Source of the DNA: Picocystis sp. L7
Taxonomy: Eukaryota; Chlorophyta; Picocystophyceae; Picocystales; Picocystaceae
Assembly (NCBI GenBank): GCA_020975725.1
Contig: QXJR01000025.1
Location: 124,001 to 188,000 of the forward strand
Length of the DNA: 64,000 nt
Reading direction: 5' to 3'
A model generated the notes under the pieces. That model made no database searches. It was not told the DNA's origin and worked only from the letters and a program-made list of their open reading frames with translations. Positions 31,901 through 44,775 of the stretch are shown here, one piece after another. Every line of letters starts with the position of its first letter. Within the stretch, counting starts at the first letter, position 1. The position numbers and the translations under genes were made by a program.

Positions 31901-32403
31901 CTTGGCAATGCTTAAGAACATGTTACTCGAAGAATTTGAAGGACGAGACCTTGGTGCTACGGATCATTTTCTAGGCATCAAAATACAGCGGGACCGTCCG
32001 AAAGGTATGGTGTTTATATCCCAAGAGAGCTATATTGAAAACATCTTGCAAAGGTTTCGTATGGACAAGTGCCAAGCAGTCTCAACTCCTTTGGAGCTAG
32101 GAGTCAAATTCACTACTGCGAATGAAAACACAACGATTGACTTTCCATATCAAGAACTTGTTGGATGTTTGATGTACTTGGCAGTTTGTACTCGACCAGA
32201 TATTGCCTTTGTTACGAACTGCTTGGCTCGATTTGTGGTTGCGCCGACGAACACACATGTCACGATTGCAAAGCGAGTGTTGAAGTATTTGAGTGGCTCA
32301 AAATCTCATGGACTACTTCTGGGATCACACAATCAGAATCTACTCGAAGGATACTGTGATGCAAACTACGGAACTTGTGAAGTGACAAGGCGAAGTACAA
32401 CTG

Positions 32404-32697
32404 TGTTGAGGCTGCTCAAGCCCTGGTCCCTGGGAGGTCGAATCCCTTAAGGACCACGACCGAGTTTCGGTCGAGTACCTTCGAGGAGTATGGGGCCCCT
32501 GTGGGTCCTCGAAGGGCGATGCCCATTCCTGCAGTGTTCGATACCGACGAGGAGGGATCCCGGTTACTGAGAGGTCCTCTGCGGTCGATGAAGCCGCCAT
32601 TGAGTGGGGATACTCACCACTCATTCTTGCATGTAATACACAACGACGAAGGTGGCAACCCACGAACGTATCCAAAGTCAACACCCTGCTTCTTACA
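32404..32697 (+). repeat. 5' LTR of A2
   Basis: 294 bp family A LTR; hairpin stems 32478-32487 and 32506-32515 with an 18-nt loop. Confidence 0.92.
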
Positions 32698-35600
32698 TGG
32701 TATCGGAGCCCGTTTGAAGCAGAAGAAAACAGAAAACAAACTGAAAAACTAAACAGAAAGAAAACGCAAAAAAAACAAAAAAGAGAACAGAGAAAAACAA
32801 AAACAAAATGGAAGGAGTGAACTTCGAGAAACTGAACTCCGAAAACTTCCCGATATGGAAACATCGGATGAACGCTTTGCTGGTCACCAAGGGAGTTGGA
32901 GAAGCCATCACAAAAAAAGACAGTGAACACTCCGAAAAGGCATTGGCACTCATGTGCTTGTGTGTGAGCAATGAGTATGTGGATTTGGTGGCGAACTCTG
33001 AATCTGCGCAGCATGCGTGGACGATGCTCGAGGACATGCATGCGGGTCAAACCGCCGCACGCCGTCTCACCCTGCGCAAGGAGTTAACAGGACTTACCAA
33101 GAAACCGGAGGAAAGCATGATGAGCTTCATCATGCGTGGAAAGCAGATCTGCACCAACCTGCGCGCGATTGATGGGTCGGTGACCGACATCCATCTGATC
33201 GATGCGATCTTATCTGGCCTGCCGGAGGAATATGCCAACAAGGTAGAGATGCTGACTACCTTGGGAGAGAGAGACATGCCAAAATTCAGAATCAGCTTCT
33301 CCAGGCAGAAAGTGCCATCACCGTGCGAGAGACATCTAGAGGCCAGGTTGCTTTCGCTACGCAGAACCGACGCCCGAAGTTTACCTACAGCTATTGTGGC
33401 AGAAGTGGACATGGCCGCGAAAAATGCTGGTACCTGAACGGATTGCCTCCACATCTGCAGAAACAACCCAGAAACGATAGGGAGACGGATGAAAAGGTTG
33501 CACTGGTCTCTTACGCTTTGGAATGTGGAGAAGCAAACTGTTTGGAAAACATCTGGATCGTGGACAGCGGCGCCACCGCTCATGTTTGCGCTCAACAAGA
33601 GATGTTTACATCTATGACACAAGAAGCATCGCTGCAGTCCATCTTGGTTGGAAATGGAGAAGTAGTGCACGCCAAGCAATCTGGAACCGTTGCTCTTGCT
33701 GAAAACGTGGCATTGCAGAAGGTGCTGTTTTGTACGGAACTACGGGTGAACTTAATCTCGGTTCCAAAACTGATGGAACGTGGATGCAACGTGTACTTTG
33801 AAAATGGGGAATGTGCGATTTGGAAAGGAAAGCAGAAAGTCCTCAGTGCGGTGCAGAAAAATGGTCTTTACGTGATCTGTGGAAAAATGGAAAACGTTTT
33901 CTCAGCCATGGAGTGGCACAGAAAATTGGCTCATTTTGGCCAGATGGAAAAGCTGCACGACACCGTGGTAGGTGTACCAGACAATCTAAAGTGGAACAAA
34001 ATCAGTTGTGAAACGTGCATCCAAGCCAAACAAGCCAGATCTGCTATTCCCAAAGGAAATGAAGAAAATCAAGCAAATGTTGGAGAATTGTTGCATATGG
34101 ATTTGATGGGACCCATCACGCCTGCTGGAAAGAACGGAGAAAAATACATTGTCAGCATTCTGGACGAGAAGAGCAAACTGGGGGTTGCAAAACCTATTTG
34201 CAACAAATCACAAGCAGCAGCTGTCATCAAAACGGTGATTCGGCTGATGGAGAAGCAAACTGGAAATGCTGTGAAGTTTGTGCGTTCGGATCGTGGAACC
34301 GAATTTCTCAATGCAGAGTTACAATACTTTCTGCAAGAAAACGGCATCCAGCAACAGACGAGTGCACCATACACTCCACAACAAAATGGAAACGCAGAAC
34401 GATATAACAGGACAATTCTGGAAAAAGTGCGCGCAGTGCTCTTGGATGGTGGTCTGGACAAACGTTTTTGGAACTTTGCCGTGGAATATTGTGCTCTTGT
34501 CAGAAACCGTGTGCCTTGCAAACCTCATGGCCGTACACCCTACGAAGCAGTTTTTGGTCAGAAACCGGATGTTTCCAATATGCACATATTTGGTGAAACG
34601 TGTTATGTGCTTAAGAATCCAACTGAGACAACTGGAAAAATGGATGCAAAAAGTAAGCCAGGTCATTTCGTTGGATTCGAGCCTGGAACAAAAGACACGT
34701 ACCGTATTTGGTGTGGTGAAAAATTGGTACTGTCCAGAAACGTCACTTTTCTTGGTGTGGCAGAGAAACCTACAGCATCGCCAGATGACACTCAGGAAGA
34801 CATAACGCCTATGCCTACCGCGTCAGAAACATTGGAACCTGTTTCGTTGGGGGAGAGGCAGAACAGTACAATTGAAAATGTGGAATTACCAGAGCACGAA
34901 ACAACCGAGGGAATGGGAGATGCAGAAAACATCAGCAATACGGCTGCTGAAGAAAGGCGCTACCCACTTCGTGAACGTCGTCCACCACCGCCATATTGGA
35001 CTGCAAATGTTTGCTTGACCGATCCTTTGACTTTGGATGAGGCTTTAGGTAGCCCCTAGCACGATGATTGGAAACTGGCCTTGCAGGAAGAAGTATCCAG
35101 TTTGAGCGAGCAGGATGTTTTTGATGTGGTGGACCGAACGCCTCAGATGAAGACTCTGCCTTGCAAGTGGATCTTCAAGGTAAAATACGACCAAGATGGG
35201 AACATCCAACGTTTCAAGGCTCGCCTGGCTGCCAAAGGATTCAAACAGGTGGCTGGCATTGACTTTGGTGAAACGTTTGCACCGGTGGCAAAACAGAGCA
35301 CTTTACGTTTACTTTGGAACTTGGCTGGTAAACGAGACTGGGAAGTGGAAAACATTGACATCAAGACGGCTTTCCTCAACGGTGATCTCGACGAAGAAAT
35401 CTACATGGATGCGCCCCCTGGTTTTCAGCTGGATGGCAAAGTTTGGAAGTTGAAAACGACCCTCTATGGTCTTAAACAAGCCCCACGTGCCTCGCACATC
35501 AAACTCACGGATGTTTTGGAAAAGCTTGGATTCAGATGCTCCACTGCAGATCCGGGCTTATACGTGGGTGAAGACATGTTGCTGATGGTCTACGTGGATG

Positions 35601-36556
35601 ACCTGTTGCTTTGTGGAAATGGCAGATCAAAAGTGGAAAATGTCAAGCAATCCTTGCTGACCACCTTTGAAGGCAGAGACCTTGGGCCCACGGATCACTT
35701 TCTGGGAATTAAAATGGAACGTGACCGAACTGGAAAAACGGTCTTTCTCAGTCAAGAGACCTACGTGAACAACGTGCTGGAAAGGTTCAGAATGGCAGAT
35801 TGCTACAGTGTCTCTACGCCATTGGAACCTGGAACAAAATGGACCTCAGATGCATCAGGGACAGAATCCAACTTTCCATATCAGGAATTGGTTGGGTGTC
35901 TCATGTACCTTGCAGTGTCCACAAGACCAGACATAGCTTATGTGACCAATCGTCTGGCCCGCTATGTCTCTGCACCAACTAGCAATCACGTGGCCGTGGC
36001 CAAGAGGGTCCTGAAATATCTGCACGGCACAAAGGCAGTTGGTATCTTGCTGGGTGACAGCTCCCCAAGTTTGCTGGAAGGCTATTGTGATGCCAATTAC
36101 GGAGGCTGTGAAGAAACCAGACGTAGCACAACTGGCTACGTGTTCACTTTGCACGGCAGTTTGGTTTCCTGGCAGACAAAATTGCAGAAAACAGTTGCCG
36201 TGTCCACGACGGAGGCCGAGTATATGGCTGCTGCTTCTGCAGCAAAAGAAGCGTTGTACCTGAGAAAGGTATTGAATGATATTGGATTTGGGGCCCAATG
36301 CATCACCATTCATTGTGACAATCAAGGTGCTGTGAATTTGACGAAGAACGCTCTGACGGTGTCCCGTACGAAACACGTCGACATCGCCCATCATTTTGTG
36401 CGGAACCGCGTGAGTCGGGGAGAGCTGAAATTCCAGTACATCAGCACAAATGATCAGCTGGCCGATTTCCTGACCAAGGCCCTGGGGCCCACCAAGTTGC
36501 AAGCTGCATTGAAGACATTGGGCTTGTTGGAATACCAGGCCATGAGCAGGGGAGAG

Positions 36557-36850
36557 TGTTGAGGCTGCTCAAGCCCTGGTCCCTGGGAGGTCGAATCCCT
36601 TAAGGACCACGACCGAGTTTCGGTCGAGTACCTTCGAGGAGTATGGGGCCCCTGTGGGTCCTCGAAGGGCGATGCCCATTCCTGCAGTGTTCGATACCGA
36701 CGAGGAGGGATCCCGGTTACTGAGAGGTCCTCTGCGGTCGATGAAGCCGCCATTGAGTGGGGATACTCACCACTCATTCTTGCATGTAATACACAACGAC
36801 GAAGGTGGCAACCCACGAACGTATCCAAAGTCAACACCCTGCTTCTTACA
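36557..36850 (+). repeat. 3' LTR of A2
   Basis: 294 bp, preceded by AGCAGGGGAGAG and followed by the target copy AACTG. Confidence 0.92.
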
Positions 36851-37075
36851 AACTGGCTATCTATTTACTTTTGCTGGCAGTCTGATTTCGTGGCAGACGA
36901 AACTTCAGAAGACCGTCGCAACATCCACTACTGAAGCCGAGTACATGGCTGCAGCCGCAGCCGCAAAAGAAGCGTTGTACCACAGAAAGATCTTAGAAGA
37001 CATTGGCTTGGGTCCAAACTGCATCACCATACATTGTGACAACCAAGGTGCCGTCAATCTTACCAAGAATGCACT

Positions 37076-37450
37076 TGTTGAAGGTTGTAGACTTTTACGT
37101 TAAGAGACCTCGTCTAACCCTTTCGAGAGGAAGTGCACACTTCTTGAGTATCGTGGTCGAACAAGCCTTTCGTCGAATTCAGTCGTTGTTTCTATCTATT
37201 ACAGCCATTGGATGTGTATATATGCGAATCTCGAAGATTCGCTGAGATACCATTACGTAATGGTTCGTACATCCCCAACAGAGAATAAACCCTGAATATT
37301 TAATCTGCATATTCTGATTTTAATATACTGTTTTCTGCTTATGATATGAGTTGTTAATATACTTGACCAGCTCTAAATATTCTATATGTGCTACCATTTT
37401 GTGCCATTTTCCTAGGCAACTATGTAAGTGAAGGAAATGCTGTTTCAACA
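37076..37450 (-). repeat. 3' LTR of C
   Basis: 375 bp. It carries a different hairpin from the A/B/F LTRs: GCGAATCT/AGATTCGC with a 3-nt loop at 37224-37242, just past a TATATA run. Confidence 0.9.
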
Positions 37451-40400
37451 CTCCCCCTCATTTCCAACACTCTTCTGTCCTCCAATGTGCAGACCTTGTA
37501 AATTTTGGTTGAATTTTAAACTTGCCAAAGGTTTAGTCAAGAAATCGGCAAGCTGATCTTGGGTTTTGCAATACTGAATGATGACTTCTGATCTCATGAC
37601 CCTTTCTCGAAGGAAATGGTGTATGGTATCAATGTGTTTCGAACGCATAGTAGCCATAGGGTCCTTCATGAGGGCAATTGCACTTGTATTGTCGCAGAAT
37701 ATAGTCACTGATGGGACTACCATACCAAATTCCATCAGTAATTTTCGCAAGAACAAACCTTCTTTTGCAGCAGTAGCAGCTGCCATGTACTCAGCTTCTG
37801 TCGTGGACAGAGCAACTGTTGGCTGAAGCTTGCTTTGCCAGCTGATTACTGATCCATTCAAGGTAAACACAAAACCTGTTGTACTTTTACGAGAATCCAC
37901 ATTGCCTGCATAGTCTGCATCACAGAACCCAGTAAGTTGAAGGTCCTGATCACAGTGCGCTCCAAGTGTGATACCAAACAAATGCGTTCCTTTCAAGTAT
38001 TTGAGAACATGCTTTGCAGCTTGTACATGTTGGTCTTGCCCACAAGACATGTAACGAGATAAAGCCCCAACTGCATAGGATATGTCTGGACGAGTGCAAA
38101 CAGCCAGGTAAAGTAGACTACCAACTAGTTCCTGATATGGGTATTCTGCTAAATCCTCTTGGGGGTCTTTTGTGAGTTTTGTGCCAGTATTCATAGGCAC
38201 AGCTACAGCATTACTATCAGACATATTAAACTTTCCCAACGTAGATTTGCAGTAGCAACTTTGTGCCAAGAAAAGCTTCCTGTTTTCACGGTCACGAGTT
38301 ATCTCCAACCCAAGAAACACTTCTGCTGAATTTAAATCACGCCCATCAAAGATCTGTAACAGGGATTGTTTGATATTGTTGAGGTCTGTAATGTCTTTTC
38401 CTGCGAGGAGTAGATCATCCACGTAAACAATCATGTAGATGCCCTTTTCACCAATGTATAAGCCTGGATCTGCCTTAGACTGTGTAAACCGGAGCTTTGA
38501 AAGCTCTCTGCACAAGCGTTGATGCCAACTTCTAGGAGCTTGTTTCAAACCATACAATGATCTCTTGAGTTTGCAAACTTTTCCAGGCTGCTGATAACCA
38601 GGTGGCATATTCATGTAAAGTTTTTCTTGCAGTTCACCATAGAGAAATGCTGTTTTGATGTCAAGTTGTTCCAGTTCAAGATCTTGTGTTGCAACCACAG
38701 TTAGAAAAAGCCTCAACGTCGTATGTTTGGCAACAGGAGCGAAAGTGTCACTGTAGTCAATTCCTAACTTCTGTTTAAAGCCCTTCGCAACCAGTCGTGC
38801 TTTGTACCGTACAATATTTCCATGCTGATCACGTTTTATCTTGAAGACCCATTTGCAAGGTAACGGCTGGACATCCAAAGGTCGTGAACACACATCGTAC
38901 GTCTGCAGCTCATTCAAAGATTTGATTTCTTCGTTCATGGCTTGAATCCAAAGCAAAGCATCAGGTCCTGATACTGCATCTTCGTACGTAACGGGCTCTT
39001 TGACTGCCAAAGTTGCAATGTACCACTCCTTTGGTGTGCTTCTTTGTCTGGACGGATATCTTCTTGAAAGATTTGTCTCCTGTTCCATTTGCATATCTCT
39101 TTCGAAGGTATTTTCATTCTGCAACTGTTGCTCATGTTCTTCATTTTCACAGCAATCAGAATCAATGTAATTGACACCAACTCCAGAGATGTTTTGTATT
39201 TCATTGCATTCTGGCGACATGCTTCTTTCATTGGATGAATCTGTGAAACGAACATTCTTAGACTTAATCAAGTTTCCTCCTACCAGAATATAGTACGTAT
39301 TTTTACTGCCATTTACGTATCCAACAAATATTCCTTTTTCACTTCTGGGTTCTAATTTGCTACGCACCTTGTGTTCAGGCTTCAAAACGTAGCAGGCATT
39401 ACCAAATATTTGAAAATGACTTACATCTGGCTTTTGTCCTGTAAACATTTCGTAAGGAGTTTTGTTATGTGGCTTGCATGGTGTCCGGTTTCTGGTATGT
39501 ACAACATAGTTCAGTGCCAATGGCCACAATGTTTTCGAAAGTTGTGAATCAATAAGGACCGCTCTTACTTTTTCCATAAGTGTTCGATTCAATCTTTCAG
39601 CTGATCCATTTTGTTGTGGACTGTATGGTGCAGATGTTTGATGCAGGATTCCCTTTTGCCTCATGAATCCAGACAATACTCCATTCACAAACTCAGTGCC
39701 GTTGTCTGTACGTATTGTTTTGACCTTTTCTCCTAATTGGTTTTCAAGTAACGAAACTGTGTCTATAACTATCTCTGTAACTGCTCTTTTTGAACAAGTT
39801 GAAGTAGCCAAAGCTAGTTTGCTGTAATCATCCAGAACTGTTATGATGTATTTTTCTTCATCCAGACCTGTAGGGGTGATTGGACCCATAACATCCATAT
39901 GTAGTAGTTGCAACGCTTTGGTGCTTGCTTGAGTCGAAGATGTTTTTGGTTGCATTTTTCTGCCTTGTTTTGCCTGGATACAAACATCACACTCTTCATC
40001 GAACTTGCTTACCTTTCCAAGCCCATTGACATGTCGTTTTAAATTTTGCATTTGCGCTTTACCAGCATGGGCAAACTTTCTATGTGTATCCATTGGAGTA
40101 GATGAGATGAGGCCATATTCTTGAGTAGGGTAGAATATGTACAAACCATTCATTCTCTTTCCGTAAAGAACCTTCTGTTTTCCTTTCCAAAGGCAAAAAC
40201 CAGCTTTTTCAAAATAACCGCAGCAACCATTCTCTGTTGCTGCCTTGACTGAGAGTAAATTTGCGTCCAGTTCTGGACAATATAGAACGTTTTCCAATTT
40301 GACATCCTTTGTAAGTTGAATGGATCCAGCCATTTCTGCGATAAGTTCTTGACCATTACCAAGGGTCACACTGATTGGCGCATTGAGTTTCTCAATGTTC

Positions 40401-41263
40401 CCAAACTTGTCTTGATAGGGTGTCATGTGTGCTGTCGCACCGCTATCGATAATCCAGCTGTTTGTTGGCAGTTCTGCAAGGCAACCATTTTGCTTGTCTT
40501 CTACTGCACTGAGAGCAACTGTGTTACTGTCATTTCTTGTTGTGCTTCTCAGAAGCCAACAGTTCTTCTTCAAGTGTCCCAACTTGCCACAGTGATAACA
40601 TTTTGGGCGCAACTTCTGCACATTTGAGTACTTATGCTTCCTTGCAGTAAAGGCTAGGACTCTTGGTTTGTTTTCAGTTTCCTTTTGCAATAGGGCTTCT
40701 GCATGCATCAAATGTGTTGCCATGGTATCAACATCCAGATTTTGAGTTGTTGCCAATATGTTCACTGTCAAATCAAAATCTCTTGGTGAGCCAGATAGAA
40801 TGGTGTCAATCAAGTTTGAGTCAGTAATGGTGTTTTCTTCAATTGCATTGGTGTTGGTTTGGAGTCTTCTTGCTCTCAGGATATAGCTTGATACATCTTC
40901 CTTTTCTTCTTTGCTGAGGCTTACAAATCATTTTCTGAGGTGCAGTCTTTTTGCAGTCCTCTTCCCCAAAAAGTGTTGAGCCAAATTGTTCCATGCTTCC
41001 TCAGCAGTTTCTACCTCAACTACCATTGGCAAAAAGGTTTGAGAAACATACAATGTCAAAAAGGCTATTGCTCTTTCATTCAAATCTTGGCTGACTCTTT
41101 CATTCTCTTTCGGTGCTACTGCTTTCCAAAGTCCTTTTGTTACAAACAAAGCTTTGATCTTGTACTTCCATTCTTCATAGTTTTCAACTGTCAACGGCTC
41201 TACCAAGACCGTCTTTTCTTCACGAGCGCTCATTTCCTTCGTGCTGTCACGCTCCGATACCAT
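37445..41263 (-). pseudogene. Gag-pol region of element C
   Basis: Copia-order gag, protease, integrase, RT and RNase H; mostly one long frame with about one break. The sequence is far from family A, B, D and F, which resemble each other. Confidence 0.85.
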
Positions 41264-41637
41264 GTTGAAGGTTGTAGACTTTTACGTTAAGAGACCTCGT
41301 CTAACCCTTTCGAGAGGAAGTGCACACTTCTTGAGTATCGTGGTCGAACAAGCCTTTCGTCGAATTCAGTCGTTGTTTCTATCTATTACAGCCATTGGAT
41401 GTGTATATATGCGAATCTCGAAGATTCGCTGAGATACCATTACGTAATGGTTCGTACATCCCCAACAGAGAATAAACCCTGAATATTTAATCTGCATATT
41501 CTGATTTTAATATACTGTTTTCTGCTTATGATATGAGTTGTTAATATACTTGACCAGCTCTAAATATTCTATATGTGCTACCATTTTGTGCCATTTTCCT
41601 AGGCAACTATGTAAGTGAAGGAAATGCTGTTTCAACA
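41263..41637 (-). repeat. 5' LTR of C
   Basis: 375 bp, same as the 3' copy by eye; the adjacent PBS TGGTATCGGAGC reads on the minus strand just left of 41263. Confidence 0.9.
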
Positions 41638-41844
41638 GCACTAACGGTGTCAAGAACGAAACACGTGGACATTGCGCACCACTTTGTGCGGAATCGAGTG
41701 AGTAGGGGAGAATTACAGCTGAAGTATATCCACACTTCAGATCAACTAGCCGATTTCCTTACAAAGGCATTGGGACCGACCAAGTTGCAGAACGTACTTC
41801 AAAACCTTGCAGTGCAACAGTACCAGGCCACAAGCAGGGGAGAG

Positions 41845-42129
41845 TGTTGAGCATGCTCGTCCCTGGTTTAGACAAGACGAGTCCCCGCTTGGAAGACTAA
41901 AATGTATACGGTACCCTTCGAGGAATGAGGGAGCTTCATAGCTCCTCGAAGGTACATGCCCTCATAAGTGCAATGTAGTTACCGTCGAGGATAGAGGGGA
42001 ATGCACCCACAATCCTCTGCGGTGGATGGAAACCCTAATCCAGGGTATTTCCGACCATCCATTTCGTGTGTAATTTAGACCAAGTACGAAGGTGGAGACC
42101 CACGAACGTACAAGTCGCAGCTTCTTACA
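41845..42129 (+). repeat. 3' LTR of B
   Basis: 285 bp, preceded by the purine tract AGCAGGGGAGAG; its first six bases encode Cys-stop of the polyprotein frame. Confidence 0.9.
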
Positions 42130-42916
42130 AATTGATTGTTTGACTTTTCGACAGATGGCTCTTCAACCACATCAGATTGATGCGTCAAAAAATGAACATT
42201 TCTTGACAAAACTACTTTGCCGTCGCACCAAATCTTGCAGGTGTCTTTGGACCCAGGTTCGATCCCTAAGAAAATACCAGGTTTGCTTTTGGAATCTAAT
42301 TTACCCGTAGTTTCGTAAGGGTTTTTCAAAACAAAGCATTTCTGTCCAAAAATCCTTACGTTTTTCAGATCAGGTTTAGATCCAAATAACATTTCAAACG
42401 GTGTATGTCCATGTGGTTTGCAAGGTATTCGATTGCGAACGTAAGCTGCATATTCCACTGCAAACGGCCAAAATCTCTTTTCTAGACCACTATCCAAAAA
42501 CATAGCTCGAACCTTTTCCATCAACGTTCTGTTAAAACGTTCTGCATTTCCATTTTGTTGCGGGATGTATGGTGCACTCGTTTCATGCACAATACCTTTT
42601 TCTTTCAGGAATGTACGAAGTTCCTGATTCACAAACTCTGTTCCTCGATCACTTCGTATCCGTTTTACTCTGGATTTCGATGAAGTTTCCATGAGTTTTA
42701 TAACGGATTCAATCACCTTTGAAGCTTGTGATTTTTCTCGAAGTGGCTTCGCAAAGCCAATCTTGCTTTTCTCATCCAAAAGTGTCAGAATATACTTTTC
42801 TCCTGACTTTCCAGCTGGTGTAACTGGTCCAATGAGATCCAAATGTAGAAGTTCGCCCACATCTGCGTTGTTTTCAGGGTTTCCCTTTGGAATTGGTTTT
42901 CTTCCCTGTTTGGCTT

Positions 42917-43209
42917 TGTAAGAAGCGCTCGTTCGTGTGAGAGACGTTCGTAGGTTTCCACGTACGTACTTCTATTCCAACAATCAAACGGAGGGTGGAT
43001 ATCACTCCGTGCTAGGGTTTCCATAACACTCTGAGGAATACAGAGAATCTTCTCCGGATTCCTCATCGGTGATGACATTGTAATATGAGGGCATGTACCT
43101 TCGAGGAGTCCAGTGACTCCCTCATACCTCGAAGGGTTCCCAGAAGTTAATCAGCCCATCATTCATAAGTTTTCGATCTCAGATGAGCTAGGGCATGAGT
43201 ATTTCAACA
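42917..43209 (-). repeat. 3' LTR of F
   Basis: 293 bp, TGTTGAAATAC...CTTCTTACA on the minus strand. Confidence 0.9.
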
Positions 43210-44481
43210 CTCTCCCGTGCTCATGGCCTTCCATCCAACAAGGCAAAGCTTTTTCAGTATGGTGAGCAATTTAGATGGTCCCAATGCCTTAGTTAGGAAA
43301 TCCGCAAGTTGTTCTTCGGTTTGAATGTACTTGAAACTGAGTTCACCACGGTTGACGCGGTTACGAACAAAATGATGGGTAATGTCCACGTGCTTTGTTC
43401 TAGATACCGTAAGAGCGTTCTTTGTGAGGTTTACAGCGCCTTGGTTGTCACAATTGATTGTAACGCACTGCGGTCCAAATCCGACATCATTTAGGATCTT
43501 GCGTAGAAACAGGGCTTCTTTTGTCGCAGCTGAGGCAGCCATGTATTCAGCTTCTGTTGTGGAGACTGCAACTGTTGTTTGAAGCTTTGTTTGCCAAGAA
43601 ATCAAACTCCCCTTGAATCTAAATACGTATCCAGTTGTGCTTCTTCTTGTTTCTTCACAGTTTCCATAGCTTGCGTCACAGAAGCCCTCCAGCAGGGTTT
43701 CTGACCATTCTCCAAGAACGATGCCATAATCTTTTGTACCCTGAAGATATCGTAGAATTCGTTTCGCAGCAGCGACATGGTTTGGTCGCGTACAAGTGAC
43801 AAAGCGTGCCAGACAGTTTGTGGCATATGCGATGTCCGGTCTGGTGGAGACAGCCAGGTACATGAGACAGCCGACCAGTTCTTGAAACGGAAAGTCAGTG
43901 TTATCGATGTCTTCATCACTAGTAAACTTAGTTCCTGGTTCCATGGGAGACGATACACTACGGCAATCTGCCATTCTGAATCTTGTCAAGATATTAGTTA
44001 TGTAATTTGCCTGATTCAGGAACACAGCTTTGTTTTCACGGTCGCGTTGTACTTTGATACCAAGAAAGGAATCTGTTGGTCCAAGGTCACGTCCGTCAAA
44101 GGTTTTCAGCAAGGATTCTGTAATTCTTTGGACGTTCTTTACTCCGTTCCCACAAATCAGTAAATCATCAACGTACACAAGTAGTAGAGCTTCGTTTCCA
44201 GTAAACAATCCAGGATCAGCACATGAGCAAGTGAACCCCAACCTTTCCAATTCTTCAGTCAGTCTTTTGTGCCATGCTCGAGGAGCCTGCTTTAGACCAT
44301 AGAGTGTCTTCCTTAACTTCCAAACTCTTCCATCAAGTCGATAGCCAGGAGGCATCTCCATAAAGATTTCTTCTTCCAAGTTACCATTTAGAAACGCAGT
44401 CTTAATGTCGATGTTTCGTATTTCCAAATCTTGAGATGCAGCCAAAGTAAAAAGAAGCCTTAAAGTACTTTGCTTGGCTAC

Positions 44482-44775
44482 TTTAAGAAGCAGGGTGTTG
44501 ACTTTGGATACGTTCGTGGGTTGCCACCTTCGTCGTTGTGTATTACATGCAAGAATGAGTGGTGAGTATCCCCACTCAATGGCGGCTTCATCGACCGCAG
44601 AGGACCTCTCAGTAACCGGGATCCCTCCTCGTCGGTATCGAACACTGCAGGAATGGGCATCGCCCTTCGAGGACCCACAGGGGCCCCATACTCCTCGAAG
44701 GTACTCGACCGAAACTCGGTCGTGGTCCTTAAGGGATTCGACCTCCCAGGGACCAGGGCTTGAGCAGCCTCAACA
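44482..44775 (-). repeat. 3' LTR of A3
   Basis: 294-bp family A LTR on the minus strand. Confidence 0.92.

Larger units (their letters stand above)
32404..36850 (+). mobile_element. Element A2: family A Ty1/copia fossil inside B
   Basis: LTRs 32404-32697 and 36557-36850 are identical by eye, so the insertion is recent. Flanked by AACTG (32399-32403 and 36851-36855). Coding region 32808-36562 with gag, zinc knuckle, protease, integrase, RT (YVDDLLL) and RNase H (TTEAEYMAA). Full length in structure but broken by about two breaks. Some changes are shared with A1 and O, so it was copied from an already defective master, presumably with help in trans. Confidence 0.9.
37076..41637 (-). mobile_element. 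Element C: Ty1/copia fossil inside B, minus orientation
   Basis: 375-bp LTRs at 37076-37450 (3') and 41263-41637 (5'), identical by eye, bracketed by GCACT (37071-37075, 41638-41642). The coding region fills the whole interior (37445-41263): gag, zinc knuckle (CYHCGKLGHLKKNC), protease (WIIDSGATAHM), integrase, RT (YVDDLLL) and RNase H. Unlike the other families there is no leader: the first gag codon overlaps the LTR/PBS junction. Nearly whole, about one break. Young by LTR identity. Confidence 0.92.
28689..42129 (+). mobile_element. Element B: Ty1/copia fossil with A2 and C nested inside
   Basis: 5' LTR 28689-28973, PBS TGGTATCGGAGC, oligo-A leader, coding region from 29076 (gag, zinc knuckle, protease, integrase, RT), interrupted by A2 at 32404 and by C at 37076, then RNase H end 41638-41844 and 3' LTR 41845-42129. 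The LTRs differ at about two positions by eye, so the copy (or its halves) is fairly young. The flanks do not match: AAATG on the left within A1 gag, AATTG on the right within D, so it is probably a recombinant of two B insertions. Besides the two insertions it has about one break. Confidence 0.82.
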
